From the NCBI GenBank assembly GCA_040756715.1, contig JBFLYE010000074.1:1-9964 (forward strand): 9,964 nucleotides of DNA. The letters run 5' to 3'. Of this stretch, positions 1 through 6,873 are shown in pieces. The notes below the pieces were generated by a model. The model ran no database searches. It saw only the letters and a list, made by a program, of their open reading frames with translations, and was not told the origin of the DNA. The position numbers and the translations under genes were made by a program. Source of the DNA: JBFLYE01 sp040756715 [NCBI: bacterium] (GTDB taxonomy: Bacteria; UBA9089; UBA9088). Position 1 is the stretch's first letter. Each line of letters opens with the position of its first letter.

Positions 1-10
1 ACTTAAACCT

Positions 11-46
11 TCAATTCAAAATTCAAAATTTAGAATTCAAAATTTC
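11..46. repeat. AT-rich degenerate short repeat (AATTCAAA units)
   Basis: Several near-copies of AATTCAAA or ATTCAAAATT run one after another here, with a period of about 7-9 nt. On the minus strand they lie downstream of the broken endonuclease gene. The unit resembles the AAATCCAAA units in the ComEA-like gene (7012-7115), so it may belong to the same class of dispersed degenerate repeat. The remainder of 1-116 holds no gene that I can support. Confidence 0.5.
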
Positions 47-116
47 TTAAAAGGTGGATGAATTTTTAACAGATAAACACAACCCTATCTATTTTTGCAC
101 TAAGTAATGGAAGATA

Positions 117-435
117 CTATAAGTATTTGTTTTTCTTGATTTCTTCTTTAGACATAACCCAATATACTATTCTTTCTATCCAGACACCAATGAAAATAAA
201 GACATCAGCCATATCCACTTTAATCTGTTGATAATTCATCCAAAAAGGTTCATCTGAACCATATCTTAAAGCCTTCTCCATTTCTTTATCAAGTAAGAAC
301 ATAAGCATATATTCATATTCCAAAAGGAAAAACCGACTTCAAACTTCCCAACCTTGCATTAAGCAATTGGTAGTTTTTAGGTTTTAAATTTTGAATCAAA
401 CCTTCCAAATATTGCTTCAATTGTTTTATATCCAT
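117..435 (-). pseudogene. Remnant of the restriction endonuclease partner of the adjacent methyltransferase (frameshifted, internally deleted)
   Basis: An ATG at 435 overlaps the methyltransferase stop by 10 nt and opens a 40-codon frame ending in TGA at 313-315. It includes the words KSVFPF. A second frame (TTG at 323, stop at 117) continues in register with EYEYMLMFLLDKE and ends with MNYQQIKVDMADVFIFIGVW and YWVMSKEEIKKNKYL. Read across one frameshift near the T-rich stretch at about 320-335, the pieces make a roughly 106-residue product. From memory of type II endonucleases that accompany this methyltransferase subfamily, the first part resembles their N-terminus (VFPFNEYEYI-like) and the second their C-terminal region (MNFQQIKP..CDVFIWI..W-like). 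The PD-(D/E)XK nuclease core normally lying between them is missing, as is the extreme C-terminus. The family match is inference. The frameshift and short length are seen directly. Alternatively these are two small unknown ORFs. Confidence 0.5.
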
Positions 436-1475
436 TTTTTCTTTTCGTCTTCTATTTCAGGAAATGGATTCCTCCATTGCCATCCTGTTTGTCTTGTCTT
501 TCTAAAATGTTCTAATCTTCTTATCGTAATCTCAGCAAATATTGGGTCAATATCAAATGTATAAACCCTTCTTTTTAATCTTTCTCCCGCAATTAGACTT
601 GTCCCAGAATGGGCAAAAAAGTCTACAGCCAAATCCTTTTCATTCGTGGCTGAAAGAATTATTCTCTCTATTGCTTTCAAGGGTTTTTGGGCATAACACC
701 CAGGGACATTTTCTTCCATTCTATAAAATACTTGCTGAACATCTACCCATACATTCCCTGCCCTAATATACCTTGATTTGCTTCGCTCTAAATTTTCTGT
801 AATCTTACCGCTTATCTCTTTGTAGTACCCCCTTAATATTTTAGGAATATCAGTGTATTCGGCATCTACATTAAAATTGGGATTGCCTTTAATATAATAA
901 AGAAGCTCTTGTCTTATCCACATCCAGTTTTTTTGCGTTCCATAACCCCTTTGATTTCTTAAAGTGATAATATTTTTAGGTCTTATTTCCTTAAATTTTC
1001 TCATCAGAATAATAAAATCAGGAAGAGGCTGAAGGTTATCTTTATAATCTGCCCCTAACCATATATAAAAATGGGCATCTTTATCCGTTACTAAAATTGC
1101 ATTTTGCACCCATTTTTCTGAAAACTCTAAGTAATTTTTTATGTTTATTTTGAAAAGTGCATTCGTATTTGCATTGCCAATTGCTACATTATAAGGTGGA
1201 TCATTTACAACCAACCTGGCTTTTTCATTAACCATAATCTTTTTAACATCTTCCAGTTTTGTGGCATCTAATACACCAACCTTATGTCCCTGAATTGGGT
1301 CTTCCCATATATCACCATATTTTAACCTGCATAATGGCAATATCCTTTTCTGTAATTCTCCATGAAGGTCTAACCGCTTAAGACACTCGGTAGTTCCACC
1401 CTTTTTTTCTACCCCATCTTGGGTCAACAATTCACTATTGGTCGGGCTTTCCACAATGATAAGGGGTTTGTTCAT
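426..1475 (-). CDS. Site-specific DNA methyltransferase (beta-type N6-adenine/N4-cytosine family)
   Basis: This 349-residue protein transfers a methyl group from S-adenosylmethionine to a base in a specific DNA site, probably adenine N6. The catalytic motif IV is NDPPY at residues 91-95. The SAM-binding motif I lies near the C-terminus as DFFAHSGTS (285-293), followed by RRVYTFDIDPIFAEI (302-316). Catalytic motif before SAM motif is the beta-class order. DPPY rather than SPPY favours adenine. The usual FxGSGT motif has His where the first Gly is expected (FAHSGT), which I recall as typical of one subfamily and not a defect. The segment between motifs (about 100-260) would carry the target-recognition region. 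No Shine-Dalgarno is visible before the ATG at 1475. Its stop overlaps the start of the broken endonuclease relic, so it now looks like an orphan methylase from a decayed restriction-modification pair. The recognition site cannot be predicted here. Confidence 0.88.
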   Translation of the reverse strand: MNKPLIIVESPTNSELLTQDGVEKKGGTTECLKRLDLHGELQKRILPLCRLKYGDIWEDPIQGHKVGVLDATKLEDVKKIMVNEKARLVVNDPPYNVAIGNANTNALFKINIKNYLEFSEKWVQNAILVTDKDAHFYIWLGADYKDNLQPLPDFIILMRKFKEIRPKNIITLRNQRGYGTQKNWMWIRQELLYYIKGNPNFNVDAEYTDIPKILRGYYKEISGKITENLERSKSRYIRAGNVWVDVQQVFYRMEENVPGCYAQKPLKAIERIILSATNEKDLAVDFFAHSGTSLIAGERLKRRVYTFDIDPIFAEITIRRLEHFRKTRQTGWQWRNPFPEIEDEKKKWI

Positions 1476-1498
1476 TGTGAAGTAAAAATATATTCACA
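1476..1498. promoter_or_regulatory. Inverted repeat TGTGAA-N11-TTCACA next to the methyltransferase start
   Basis: TGTGAA (1476-1481) and TTCACA (1493-1498) form a perfect 6-bp inverted repeat immediately upstream of the methyltransferase ATG on the minus strand. It could form a hairpin in the leader or be an operator. The 13-nt distance between TGTGA and TCACA is too long for a CRP site, which has 6. No function is demonstrated. Confidence 0.3.
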
Positions 1499-1552
1499 TC
1501 CCTATTTTTTGTCAATCATTTTGTTCTAAAATGTAGTTACCATAGAAAAACC

Positions 1553-1581
1553 TAGACAAAAATTATAACTTAATTTAAAAT
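1553..1581 (+). promoter_or_regulatory. Candidate sigma-70-type promoter for the ppdK operon
   Basis: TAGACA (1553-1558) and TAAAAT (1576-1581) are separated by 17 nt, each matching 5 of 6 bases of the -35 and -10 consensus. Transcription would start around 1588 and give a leader of about 27 nt. The region is very AT-rich, so chance matches are likely. It is the best-spaced pair that I see between the divergent genes. Confidence 0.4.
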
Positions 1582-1600
1582 AAATTCTTTATTAAAATAA

Positions 1601-1607
1601 AAGGAGG
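1601..1607 (+). promoter_or_regulatory. Strong Shine-Dalgarno AAGGAGG for ppdK
   Basis: AAGGAGG lies 7 nt before the ATG at 1615 and fixes that start. It is the strongest ribosome binding site in the window. Most downstream genes have weak sites or rely on overlap. Confidence 0.85.
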
Positions 1608-1614
1608 AAGAAAA

Positions 1615-4263
1615 ATGGCAAAGTATGTATATTTCTTCGGAAATGGAAAGGCAGATGGAGGGACAGGGTTAAAATCCCTCTTGGGAGGAAAGGGTGCTGA
1701 CTTAGCTGAGATGACCAACATTGGGATTCCGGTTCCCCCCGGATTTACCATTTCAACCGAGGTTTGTAGCTATTATTATAAGAATAGTGAATATCCCGAA
1801 GGTCTAAGGGATGAGGTTGAAAAGGCTTTGGAAAAGCTGGAAAATGCAATGCAAAGGGGGTTTGGAAATAAGGAAAACCCCCTTTTGGTTTCTGTTCGCT
1901 CTGGTGCGCCAATTTCAATGCCGGGAATGATGGATACAATCCTTAATCTGGGCTTAAATGATGAGACAATAAAGGGCTTTATAAAGCAGACAGGAAACGA
2001 GAGGACAGCCTACGATGCCTATAGAAGGTTTATCCAAATGTTTTCTGATATTGTCCTTAAAATAGAGATTAAGAAATTTGAGGATATCCTTTCTTCTAAA
2101 AAGAGAAAAAAGGGTGTTGTCTATGATATTGAGCTTGACTGTGAAGACCTTAAGGAAGTTGTGAAGGATTACAAAAGGCTGGTTGCTTCAGAGAAAAAGG
2201 ATTTTCCACAAGACCCAAGGGAACAGCTATGGATGTCTATTGATACAGTATTTGGAAGCTGGCATAACAAAAGGGCTATTGAGTACAGAAGGATATACAA
2301 AATCTCCGATACATTAGGAACAGCGGTAAATGTCCAGGCAATGGTCTTTGGAAATATGGGAGATACATCGGGAACAGGCGTTGCATTTACAAGAAATCCC
2401 TCAAATGGCGAAAAGAGGCTTTATGGCGAGTATCTTATCAATGCCCAAGGAGAGGATGTTGTTGCCGGGATAAGGACACCAAAGCACATCTCTCATCTTC
2501 ACGATCAGATGCCCAATATTTACAAAGAATTTGAAAGGATTGCAAAGCTTCTTGAAAAGCATTACAAGGATATGCAGGACATAGAATTTACCATTGAGAA
2601 TGGAAATTTATATATCCTCCAGACAAGAAAGGGAAAGAGAACACCAGCCTCCTCGGTCAAAATTGCTGTGGATATGGTAAAGGAGAAGCTGATTACAAAG
2701 GATACCGCATTATTAAGGGTTGAAGCAGGTAGTTTAAAAGCCCTCCTTCACCCCCAGATTGACCCAAGTGCGGATATTTCTTCTGATTGCACAGGCCTTC
2801 CTGCATCCCCTGGGGTTGCTATTGGAAAGATTGTCTTTTCTCCCGATGATGCTGTAAAGATGTCAGAGAAGGATAAGGTTATCCTTGTAAGGGAGGAGAC
2901 ATCTCCCGATGACATCCATGGAATGGCTGTATCAGAGGGAATCCTTACTGCAAGGGGTGGAATGACATCGCATGCCGCTGTGGTTGCTCGGGGGATGGGA
3001 AAGCCCTGTGTCTGCGGATGTGAGATAATAAAGATTGATGAGAAGAAAAAGGAGCTAGAGGTAGAGAAAAAGAGGCTAAAGGAGGGCGATGAGATAACCA
3101 TAGATGGAACAACGGGCAGGGTTTATCTTTCTCGCATTCCATTCATTATTCCACCAAGGATAACCGATGAGCTAAATACCCTTCTTACATGGGCTGATCA
3201 GAAAAGGAGGCTTCGTGTTCGCACAAATGCCGATGACCCAGAGAGTGCAAAAAAGGCAAGGGAATTTGGTGCAGAGGGAATAGGTCTATGCAGAACAGAG
3301 CATATGTTCTTTGGAGAGGAAAGACTTCCCATTATGCAAGAAATGATAATGGCAGAAAAAGAGTTGGATAGGAGAAAGGCATTGGACAAGCTCCTCTCAT
3401 TCCAGAGGGAAGATTTTATGGGAATCTTTAGAGCAATGCAAGGCCTTCCTGTAACCATAAGGCTGCTTGACCCGCCTTTACATGAATTCCTTCCAAAGCA
3501 TGAGGAATTAAGGATTGAGCTTATAAAATTAAGGGTTGAGGATAAAGAGCAAGAAAGACAAAAAGAGATTGAGAAGCTATTGCATAAGGTTTCTAATCTC
3601 TCTGAGATAAACCCAATGCTAGGCTTAAGGGGATGCAGGCTTGGGATAGTTTATCCTGAGATCTCCGAGATGCAAACAAGGGCAATCTTAGAGGCAGCCT
3701 GTATCTTGGCAAAGAAGGGAATAGAGGTTTTCCCAGAGATAATGATTCCTTTGGTTTCAGATAAACAAGAATTTGATGAACAAAAAATGGTAGTAGATAA
3801 GACAGCAGAAAGGGTATTTAAGGAGCAGGGGATTAAGGTAAAATACATGGTTGGAACAATGATTGAGGTTCCCAGGGCGAGCCTTGTGGCAGACAAAATT
3901 GCAGAAAGTGCTGAATTTTTCTCCTTTGGAACAAATGACCTAACCCAGATGACCTTTGCCTTCTCCAGGGATGATGCAGAGAGGAAATTTCTTCCCAAGT
4001 ATTTAGTTGATAAAATATTGAAGGATAACCCATTTGAGGTATTAGACCAGGAGGGTGTGGGCGAGCTTATAAAAATGGGGGTTGAGAGGGGAAGGAAGAC
4101 AAGGAAGGAGCTTAAGGTTGGCATCTGTGGAGAGCATGGCGGAGAGCCATCCTCAGTGATATTCTGCGACAAAGCTGGCCTTGACTATGTCTCCTGTTCA
4201 CCCTATAGGGTTCCTATCGCCCGCTTAGCCGCAGCTCAGGCAAGGGTGAAAAAAGAGGGATAA
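1615..4263 (+). CDS. ppdK: Pyruvate, phosphate dikinase
   Basis: This 882-residue cytoplasmic enzyme interconverts pyruvate + ATP + Pi and PEP + AMP + PPi, and can serve gluconeogenesis or PPi-linked glycolysis. It is full length for the family. The N-terminal nucleotide-binding domain has GGKGADLAEM (24-33), PVPPGF (39-44) and SVRSGAPISMPGMMDT (93-108). The swivelling phosphohistidine domain has TARGGMTSHAAVVARGMGKP with His453. The C-terminal PEP/pyruvate TIM barrel has GLCRTEHMFF (557-566), RLLDPPLHEFLP (616-627), GLRGCRLGI (670-678), GTMIEVPRASLV (747-758), FGTNDLTQMTF (771-781) and the catalytic Cys838 in [10 protein letters not shown]. It is the first gene of the rightward operon. Codons 810-873 (4042-4235) are repeated exactly at 4868-5061 beyond two inserted genes. 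The present C-terminus (ARVKKEG) therefore seems to have been brought in with the cassette, replacing an original ARIKNKEEE end. Confidence 0.97.
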   Translation: MAKYVYFFGNGKADGGTGLKSLLGGKGADLAEMTNIGIPVPPGFTISTEVCSYYYKNSEYPEGLRDEVEKALEKLENAMQRGFGNKENPLLVSVRSGAPISMPGMMDTILNLGLNDETIKGFIKQTGNERTAYDAYRRFIQMFSDIVLKIEIKKFEDILSSKKRKKGVVYDIELDCEDLKEVVKDYKRLVASEKKDFPQDPREQLWMSIDTVFGSWHNKRAIEYRRIYKISDTLGTAVNVQAMVFGNMGDTSGTGVAFTRNPSNGEKRLYGEYLINAQGEDVVAGIRTPKHISHLHDQMPNIYKEFERIAKLLEKHYKDMQDIEFTIENGNLYILQTRKGKRTPASSVKIAVDMVKEKLITKDTALLRVEAGSLKALLHPQIDPSADISSDCTGLPASPGVAIGKIVFSPDDAVKMSEKDKVILVREETSPDDIHGMAVSEGILTARGGMTSHAAVVARGMGKPCVCGCEIIKIDEKKKELEVEKKRLKEGDEITIDGTTGRVYLSRIPFIIPPRITDELNTLLTWADQKRRLRVRTNADDPESAKKAREFGAEGIGLCRTEHMFFGEERLPIMQEMIMAEKELDRRKALDKLLSFQREDFMGIFRAMQGLPVTIRLLDPPLHEFLPKHEELRIELIKLRVEDKEQERQKEIEKLLHKVSNLSEINPMLGLRGCRLGIVYPEISEMQTRAILEAACILAKKGIEVFPEIMIPLVSDKQEFDEQKMVVDKTAERVFKEQGIKVKYMVGTMIEVPRASLVADKIAESAEFFSFGTNDLTQMTFAFSRDDAERKFLPKYLVDKILKDNPFEVLDQEGVGELIKMGVERGRKTRKELKVGICGEHGGEPSSVIFCDKAGLDYVSCSPYRVPIARLAAAQARVKKEG
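4042..4235 (+). repeat. Direct repeat copy A: 3' end of ppdK
   Basis: By direct base-by-base reading, these 194 bp are identical to 4868-5061 (offset 826 bp). The copy encodes ppdK residues 810-873 plus two bases of codon 874, including the catalytic Cys838 loop. The left boundary is sharp (ATTAG here, GTTAG in copy B). On the right, identity collapses within codon 874. The next codons still encode A-Q-A-R in both copies but with different synonymous bases, as between diverged homologues. Confidence 0.95.
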
Positions 4264-4264
4264 T

Positions 4265-4462
4265 ATGGAAAAAGAATATGCTTGGTTTCTGTTGCAAACA
4301 GACTTAGAAAAGAGATATTCAGGTGAGTATATTGCTATTGTAGGAAATTCTGTTGTGGCACATGGAAAGGATTTTAAGAATGTTTTAAAAAAAGCAGAAA
4401 AAAAAGGTGAAGAGCCTTTTATTTATAAAGTTCCACCAAAAGACAAACTTATGGTTGTATGA
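4265..4462 (+). CDS. Small DUF5678-like protein
   Basis: This 65-residue protein has no signal peptide or membrane segment. The core YSGEYIAIVGNSVVAHG (18-34), followed by a charged helix (DFKNVLKKAEKKGEE) and FIYKVP, fits the DUF5678-type pattern of a short beta strand, 'W/Y-I-A-I-V-G-x-x-V-V-A-x-G', a helix rich in Lys and a terminal strand. Its biochemical role is unknown to me. It starts one base after the ppdK stop (TAATATG) with a weak AGAGGGA site, and its stop overlaps the next ATG as ATGA. It and the protease therefore behave as a unit. Small proteins of this type often sit directly upstream of retropepsin-like genes in prokaryotic genomes (from memory), so a partner, substrate or antitoxin-like role is possible but unproven. 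Confidence 0.65.
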   Translation: MEKEYAWFLLQTDLEKRYSGEYIAIVGNSVVAHGKDFKNVLKKAEKKGEEPFIYKVPPKDKLMVV

Positions 4463-4863
4463 TTGAATTCTCTTTTGAAAAGGTATCCTCAGAGAAATTT
4501 GGCGAGGTCTTAAAACCTGTGATTCCTGTAACAATTATTGGGATGAAGAGAAAGGTAAATGTCTTTATGCTTCTTGATTCTGGGGCAGATATTTCAATGA
4601 TTCCATATTCAGTGGGAGAGGCTATTGGTATAGAATTCGATCTCTCAATGAGGGGAGAGGTTTGTGGAATAGGAGAGGGAAGTGTTCCTTATGTAGTGAG
4701 TAAAGTTAGATTCAGGATAAAAGATATTGAAATTCCATCTCGCATTGGATGGGCGTTGATTGAGGAAGTGCCACTTATTCTTGGTCGTTTAGATGTATTT
4801 CAAAAATTTGCCATAGAGTTTAGAGAATTTGAGAATAAGATTTTTCTTAAAAGTCCCCTTTAA
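4459..4863 (+). CDS. Retropepsin-like (clan AA) aspartic protease
   Basis: This 134-residue protein has the single-domain aspartic protease fold of retroviral proteases, which act as homodimers. The active-site motif [14 protein letters not shown] spans residues 36-49 with catalytic Asp40 in D-S-G-A. A flap-like region GEVCGIGEG follows at 66-74. The second hydrophobic-hydrophobic-Gly motif appears as [11 protein letters not shown] (104-114), ahead of the terminal strands. The length is normal for prokaryotic stand-alone retropepsins. No signal peptide or transmembrane segment is visible, so it should be cytoplasmic. The start overlaps the DUF5678-like stop (ATGA), giving translational coupling. 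Its stop codon sits inside a 13-nt palindrome at the junction with the duplicated ppdK end. The natural substrate is unknown. Its N-terminal residues ([19 protein letters not shown]) are the usual short lead-in strand for the family. Confidence 0.82.
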   Translation: MIEFSFEKVSSEKFGEVLKPVIPVTIIGMKRKVNVFMLLDSGADISMIPYSVGEAIGIEFDLSMRGEVCGIGEGSVPYVVSKVRFRIKDIEIPSRIGWALIEEVPLILGRLDVFQKFAIEFREFENKIFLKSPL

Positions 4864-4867
4864 GGGG
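4855..4867. repeat. Palindrome CCCCTTTAAGGGG at the cassette/ppdK-fragment junction
   Basis: CCCCTT and AAGGGG flank a single central T, a 6-bp perfect inverted repeat ending exactly at the base before the duplicated ppdK segment begins (4868). It contains the protease stop codon TAA (4861-4863). A one-base loop is too tight for a good full hairpin, so as RNA it would be a shorter stem. It has no T-tract and is not a convincing terminator. Its exact position at the boundary is the notable point. Confidence 0.6.
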
Positions 4868-5061
4868 TTAGACCAGGAGGGTGTGGGCGAGCTTATAAAA
4901 ATGGGGGTTGAGAGGGGAAGGAAGACAAGGAAGGAGCTTAAGGTTGGCATCTGTGGAGAGCATGGCGGAGAGCCATCCTCAGTGATATTCTGCGACAAAG
5001 CTGGCCTTGACTATGTCTCCTGTTCACCCTATAGGGTTCCTATCGCCCGCTTAGCCGCAGC
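4868..5061 (+). repeat. Direct repeat copy B: 3' end of ppdK
   Basis: This is the second copy of the 194-bp segment at 4042-4235 with no mismatch that I can find. The unit-to-unit distance is 826 bp, made of the 194-bp repeat plus 632 bp of unique sequence carrying the two cassette genes. Copy B leads into the codons that overlap hemL and is therefore probably the original chromosomal end of ppdK. Confidence 0.95.
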
Positions 5062-5095
5062 ACAAGCGAGGATAAAGAATAAGGAAGAGGAATGA
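4868..5095 (+). pseudogene. 3'-terminal fragment of ppdK, probably the original gene end
   Basis: The reading frame encodes [11 protein letters not shown] through [13 protein letters not shown], about 75 residues matching ppdK from residue 810 to its end, including the catalytic-Cys loop CGEHGGEP. It has no nucleotide-binding, phosphohistidine or most of the barrel, so it cannot be an enzyme. The frame remains open upstream to a TTG at 4829 inside the protease gene, giving at most an 88-residue product with an unrelated lead. An in-frame ATG at 4901 is another possible restart, without a clear Shine-Dalgarno. The stop overlaps the hemL start as ATGA (5092-5095). Intact ppdK would therefore originally have been coupled to hemL, and translation of the relic could still feed ribosomes to hemL. 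Confidence 0.85.
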
Positions 5096-6375
5096 AAAAC
5101 TCCCCGAACATAAAAGACCTATACGAAAGAGCTCTTCAATATATACCAGGTGGTATAAATAGTCCAGCAAGGGCATTCAGGCCGGTTAAAGAAAAGCCAA
5201 TATTTGTTGAAAAAGGCTCGGGTGCTTATATTTTTGATAAGGAAGGAAAGAAATATATAGACCATTGCCTTTCTTTTGGTGCAATTATCTTAGGTCATAG
5301 CCATTCAAGGGTATCTTCTGCTATAAAAGAGGCAATAGACAAAGGAACAAACTTTGGTCTTTCAACAGAGAAAGAGGTTATTTTATCAGAGATAATCTGC
5401 AAGGCAATTCCATCTATTGAGAAAATAAGGCTTGTTAATTCAGGGACAGAGGCGGTTATGTCTGCTATTAGGCTTAGCCGAGGATGGACAAAAAGAAAAA
5501 GAATAATAAAATTTGAGGGTGGCTACCATGGCTGTGTTGATTCCCTCCTTGTCTCTTGTGGCTCATCCTTAACAACACTTGGAGTTCCAACCAGCTCTGG
5601 GATTCCAGAAGAATTTTTTCAAACAACAATTGTTCTTCCATATAATAACATTCCTTCATTTAAGGCAATAATTGAAAAATACCATCCTGAGATTGCCGCT
5701 GTTATTGTAGAGCCAATTGCGGGAAATATGGGTGTTATCCCAGCAAATTTGGAGTTCTTAAGGGTTTTAAGGGAAGAGACAGAGAAATACAAAATCCTCC
5801 TTATCTTTGACGAGATAATCACAGGCTTTAGATTATGCTTTGGCGGATTTCAAAATATTATTGGAATAAAGCCAGATATTACATTATTAGGAAAGATAAT
5901 TGGAGGTGGCTTGCCGATTGGTGCCTATGGTGGAAAAAAGGAGATAATGGATTGTCTTGCACCAGATGGAGATGTATTTTCTGCAGGAACATTCTCAGGA
6001 AATCCCATTGTTGCATCATGTGGCATTTCTGTTTTAAATATTTTAAAGGAGGAAAACCCATACAACCTGCTTGAGAAAAAGACAAAATACCTTTTAGAAG
6101 GCCTTTCTGGATGTGTCAAGGTAAATCAAGTTGGCTCAATGTTTACCATCTTCTTTACAGATAGCCCTGTATTTGATTACAAGTCTGCAAAGACCTCTGA
6201 TTGCGAAAGGTTTGCCAATTTTTTCAAAGGGCTGCTAAATAAAGGGATATATTTTCCACCCTCCCAATTTGAGGCTTGCTTTATTTCTACCTGCCATACA
6301 GATAAAGATATAGAGAAGACAAAAAAGGCAATTAATTTTTCCTTTGCAAATTTAAATTATAATATTGTAAAATAA
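5092..6375 (+). CDS. hemL: Glutamate-1-semialdehyde 2,1-aminomutase
   Basis: This 427-residue PLP enzyme converts glutamate-1-semialdehyde to 5-aminolevulinate, the tetrapyrrole precursor of the C5 pathway. The N-terminus has the family's [13 protein letters not shown] (18-29) and [15 protein letters not shown] (55-69). The cofactor region shows NSGTEA (116-121), GGYHG (143-147), FDEIITGFR (239-247) and the PLP lysine Lys268 in [17 protein letters not shown]. The C-terminal half has SAGTFSGNP (297-305) and a normal-length small domain. Several usually well-kept positions are altered: YHGC where YHGH is common, SCGSS where KAGSG is common, and GTFSGNP for GTLSGNP. It also carries about eleven cysteines. 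It is therefore a somewhat divergent member. A different class-III aminotransferase of the same family is less likely. The ATG overlaps the ppdK-fragment stop, with AAGGAAGAGG just upstream (5081-5090). Confidence 0.9.
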   Translation: MKNSPNIKDLYERALQYIPGGINSPARAFRPVKEKPIFVEKGSGAYIFDKEGKKYIDHCLSFGAIILGHSHSRVSSAIKEAIDKGTNFGLSTEKEVILSEIICKAIPSIEKIRLVNSGTEAVMSAIRLSRGWTKRKRIIKFEGGYHGCVDSLLVSCGSSLTTLGVPTSSGIPEEFFQTTIVLPYNNIPSFKAIIEKYHPEIAAVIVEPIAGNMGVIPANLEFLRVLREETEKYKILLIFDEIITGFRLCFGGFQNIIGIKPDITLLGKIIGGGLPIGAYGGKKEIMDCLAPDGDVFSAGTFSGNPIVASCGISVLNILKEENPYNLLEKKTKYLLEGLSGCVKVNQVGSMFTIFFTDSPVFDYKSAKTSDCERFANFFKGLLNKGIYFPPSQFEACFISTCHTDKDIEKTKKAINFSFANLNYNIVK

Positions 6376-6393
6376 AATGTCAAATATGAAATT

Positions 6394-6873
6394 ATGGTTA
6401 TCTTGGGAATTGATCCAGGGATTGCTCAAACCGGATATGGAATAATCGAGGAAAATAAAGGTTTAAGGCTAATTAAAGCAGGTATTATCAAAACAGACAA
6501 AAAGATGCCAAAGGAAAAGAGGCTTCTTTTTTTATATAAGAGGCTTTTAGAAATAATCAAAGAATTTTCTCCAGAGTCTTGTGGGATAGAAGATGTCTTC
6601 TTTTTTAAGAATGCAAAGACAGCAATGGGCATTGGTGAGGCAAAGGGGATATGTATCCTTGCTTCTGCTTATTCAAGCCTTCCCATCTATAACTACACAC
6701 CCCTTCAGATAAAGCAAGCAATTACAGGCTTTGGAAGGGCAACAAAGCTACAGGTTCAGGAGATGATAAAGAGGCTTCTTGGTCTTTCTTATATAATAAA
6801 GCCAGATGATGCGGCAGATGGTGTTGCCTGTGCTATATGTCATATTCAATCATTATGGAGCAAAAATATTTAA
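6394..6873 (+). CDS. ruvC: Holliday junction resolvase RuvC
   Basis: This 159-residue endonuclease cuts four-way DNA junctions during homologous recombination, normally with the RuvAB branch-migration motor. All four acidic catalytic residues can be read: Asp7 in GIDPG, Glu66 in GIEDVFF, and Asp139 and Asp142 in PDDAADG near the C-terminus. The FFKNAKTAMGIGEAKG segment (70-85), TPLQIKQAITGFGRATK (102-118) and the final AICH helix are typical. Length is standard. The gene lies 18 nt after hemL without a clear Shine-Dalgarno, so it probably depends on the upstream gene for translation. Its 3' end overlaps the ComEA-like gene. ruvA and ruvB are not in this window. Confidence 0.95.
   Translation: MVILGIDPGIAQTGYGIIEENKGLRLIKAGIIKTDKKMPKEKRLLFLYKRLLEIIKEFSPESCGIEDVFFFKNAKTAMGIGEAKGICILASAYSSLPIYNYTPLQIKQAITGFGRATKLQVQEMIKRLLGLSYIIKPDDAADGVACAICHIQSLWSKNI

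Noticed and set aside
542-766. Plus-strand 74-residue frame inside the methyltransferase region.
   Set aside because: It is a shadow of the methyltransferase, which carries clear catalytic motifs on the opposite strand.
1476-1498. TGTGA...TCACA considered as a CRP binding site.
   Set aside because: The half-sites are 13 nt apart rather than 6, so it is listed only as an inverted repeat.
4236-4867. The insertion considered as a classical insertion sequence, or as a group II intron with reverse transcriptase.
   Set aside because: It encodes no transposase, integrase or reverse transcriptase. It has no terminal inverted repeats apart from the small palindrome, and the flanking duplication is far longer than a normal target-site duplication.
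3651-4998. Two minus-strand frames (3651-4172 and 4789-4998) sharing the same opening residues, as if a repeated small gene family.
   Set aside because: They are antisense shadows of ppdK. They look alike only because the ppdK 3' end is duplicated, and they carry no family motif or ribosome site.
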